Source: Chloroflexota bacterium (lineage in GTDB: Bacteria; Chloroflexota; Anaerolineae; Anaerolineales; Anaerolineaceae). From it: a DNA stretch of 6,450 nt. Of the stretch, positions 5,909 to 6,450 are shown piece by piece (position 1 is the stretch's first letter; the number at the start of each line of letters is the position of its first letter). The position numbers and the translations under genes were made by a program. Under the pieces are notes generated by a model, which did not search any database, was not told the DNA's origin, and saw nothing but the letters and a program-made list of their open reading frames with translations. The stretch lies in assembly GCA_029265085.1 (NCBI GenBank), contig JAJUJY010000215.1, positions 1-6,450 of the forward strand, given 5' to 3'.

Positions 5909-6450
5909 TCAGACAGGTAAATCCAAATATTTGAGACCGGTTCCGGTATTAAGCAGTAATACTTTTTCCTGCGGCTGAATCCAGCCAGAGCGAAGAAGCT
6001 GTTCCAATGCAGACACAGTCGCTGCCCCTTCAGGTGCAGCAAAAATGCCCTCGAAATGTCCTAATTGCTTTTGGGATTCAAAAATCAGCTGATCCGAGAT
6101 GGCAACGGCACAACCTCCCGACTCGTAGATGGTTTCCATCATCATCCGGTCACCAAAGCTTTTCGGCACACGCAGGCCAGATGCCATCGTTTGCGCTCCT
6201 TCCCAAAAAGTGCAGGCAGCGGAATGATTCTCGTAAGCTCTGACGACCGGCGCGCAGCCAGCCGCCTGCACTGCAACCATCCGCGGGCGATGCTGGTTCT
6301 CCAACCACCCCAGGGTTTCCAGCTCTTTAAATGCTTTCCAGATCGCCACAAGGCCCATGCCTCCCCCGGCTGGATAAAGTATCACATCCGGCAGTTGCCA
6401 GGAAAAACTCTCTGCAATCTCATACCCCATTACCTTTTTCCCTTCCAACC
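5909..6450 (-). CDS. thrC: Threonine synthase, C-terminal part (5' end beyond the window)
   Basis: Threonine synthase is a cytosolic PLP enzyme of fold type II that turns O-phospho-L-homoserine into L-threonine, the last step of threonine synthesis. About 180 residues are visible, and roughly the first half (including the PLP lysine) lies past 6450. The TTG at 6446-6448 is an internal leucine, not a start. Numbering from it, EGKKVMGYEIAE leads into LPDVILYPAGGGMG (19-32), where GGGMG (28-32) is the glycine loop that holds the PLP phosphate. Next come WKAF-ELE-LGW (37-48) and PRMVAVQAAGCAPVVRAY (55-72), strongly typical of this enzyme. APEGAA (138-143) and NTGTGLKY (167-174) follow; the latter is the segment near the PLP ring nitrogen. 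Related PLP enzymes such as threonine dehydratase lack the LGW-RPRMV-VQ-GCAP block. The stop TGA at 5909-5911 faces the transporter's stop with 7 bases between. Nothing looks broken. Confidence 0.88.
   Translation of the reverse strand, partial: LEGKKVMGYEIAESFSWQLPDVILYPAGGGMGLVAIWKAFKELETLGWLENQHRPRMVAVQAAGCAPVVRAYENHSAACTFWEGAQTMASGLRVPKSFGDRMMMETIYESGGCAVAISDQLIFESQKQLGHFEGIFAAPEGAATVSALEQLLRSGWIQPQEKVLLLNTGTGLKYLDLPV
5946..5967 (+). terminator. Candidate weak terminator of the transporter gene, inside thrC
   Basis: GTATTA (5946-5951) and TAATAC (5957-5962) pair around AGCAG and run straight into TTTTT (5963-5967). It starts 44 bases after the transporter stop, inside the convergent thrC reading frame. 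The stem is AT-rich and therefore weak, but no better plus-strand terminator is visible up to the window end. Confidence 0.3.

Noticed and set aside
5936..5947. Palindrome ACCGGTTCCGGT downstream of the transporter
   Set aside because: The loop would be only 2 bases and no T-run follows directly; it encodes the thrC residues TGTG and is best explained by that.
5770..6042. Minus-strand reading frame spanning the convergent gene ends
   Set aside because: It runs out of frame across the ends of two well-identified genes and has a cysteine/arginine-rich, non-protein-like composition.

Overview
The window looks like ordinary bacterial chromosome, most likely from a Chloroflexota bacterium of the Anaerolineae type. 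This assignment is an inference. It rests on a pair of membrane-anchored proteins whose motif pattern I recall from that group, on TTG start codons for two of the genes, on TGGTA-N-AAT extended -10 boxes, and on an LCP protein of the kind found in single-membrane cells. There is no rRNA, tRNA, CRISPR array, insertion sequence or phage gene.

Layout. (1) Positions 1-2673, plus strand: the 3' five-sixths of hutU (urocanate hydratase), followed 6 bases later by two genes for single-pass membrane proteins. Those two genes overlap by 4 bases (ATGA). The three genes look like one transcript, ending at a perfect 13-bp hairpin at 2688-2720. (2) Positions 2740-4454, minus strand: a small zinc-ribbon Trm112-family protein followed by a LytR-CpsA-Psr (LCP) cell-envelope glycopolymer transferase. 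They probably form a two-gene operon that shares the same hairpin, used in the opposite direction. (3) Positions 4455-4659: a 205-base divergent control region with candidate promoters in both directions and a nested palindrome at the predicted start of the Trm112 transcript. (4) Positions 4660-5901, plus strand: a 12-helix major facilitator transporter with drug:proton antiporter motifs. (5) Positions 5909-6450, minus strand: the 3' part of a threonine synthase gene, convergent with the transporter and separated from it by only 7 bases.

How the genes may work together. hutU belongs to histidine degradation and threonine synthase to amino-acid biosynthesis. LCP acts at the cell envelope and the transporter in the membrane. 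No single pathway unites the window.

The least explained part is the pair at 1418-2673. The two proteins align without gaps over 57 residues spanning the membrane helix and the segment just outside it, so they are diverged tandem duplicates. The second has gained a Thr/Pro-rich stalk and a C-terminal beta-rich domain bracketed by the protein's only two cysteines. Their function is unknown, and they are the best candidate here for something undescribed. I see no clear sign of a new defence or mobile system.
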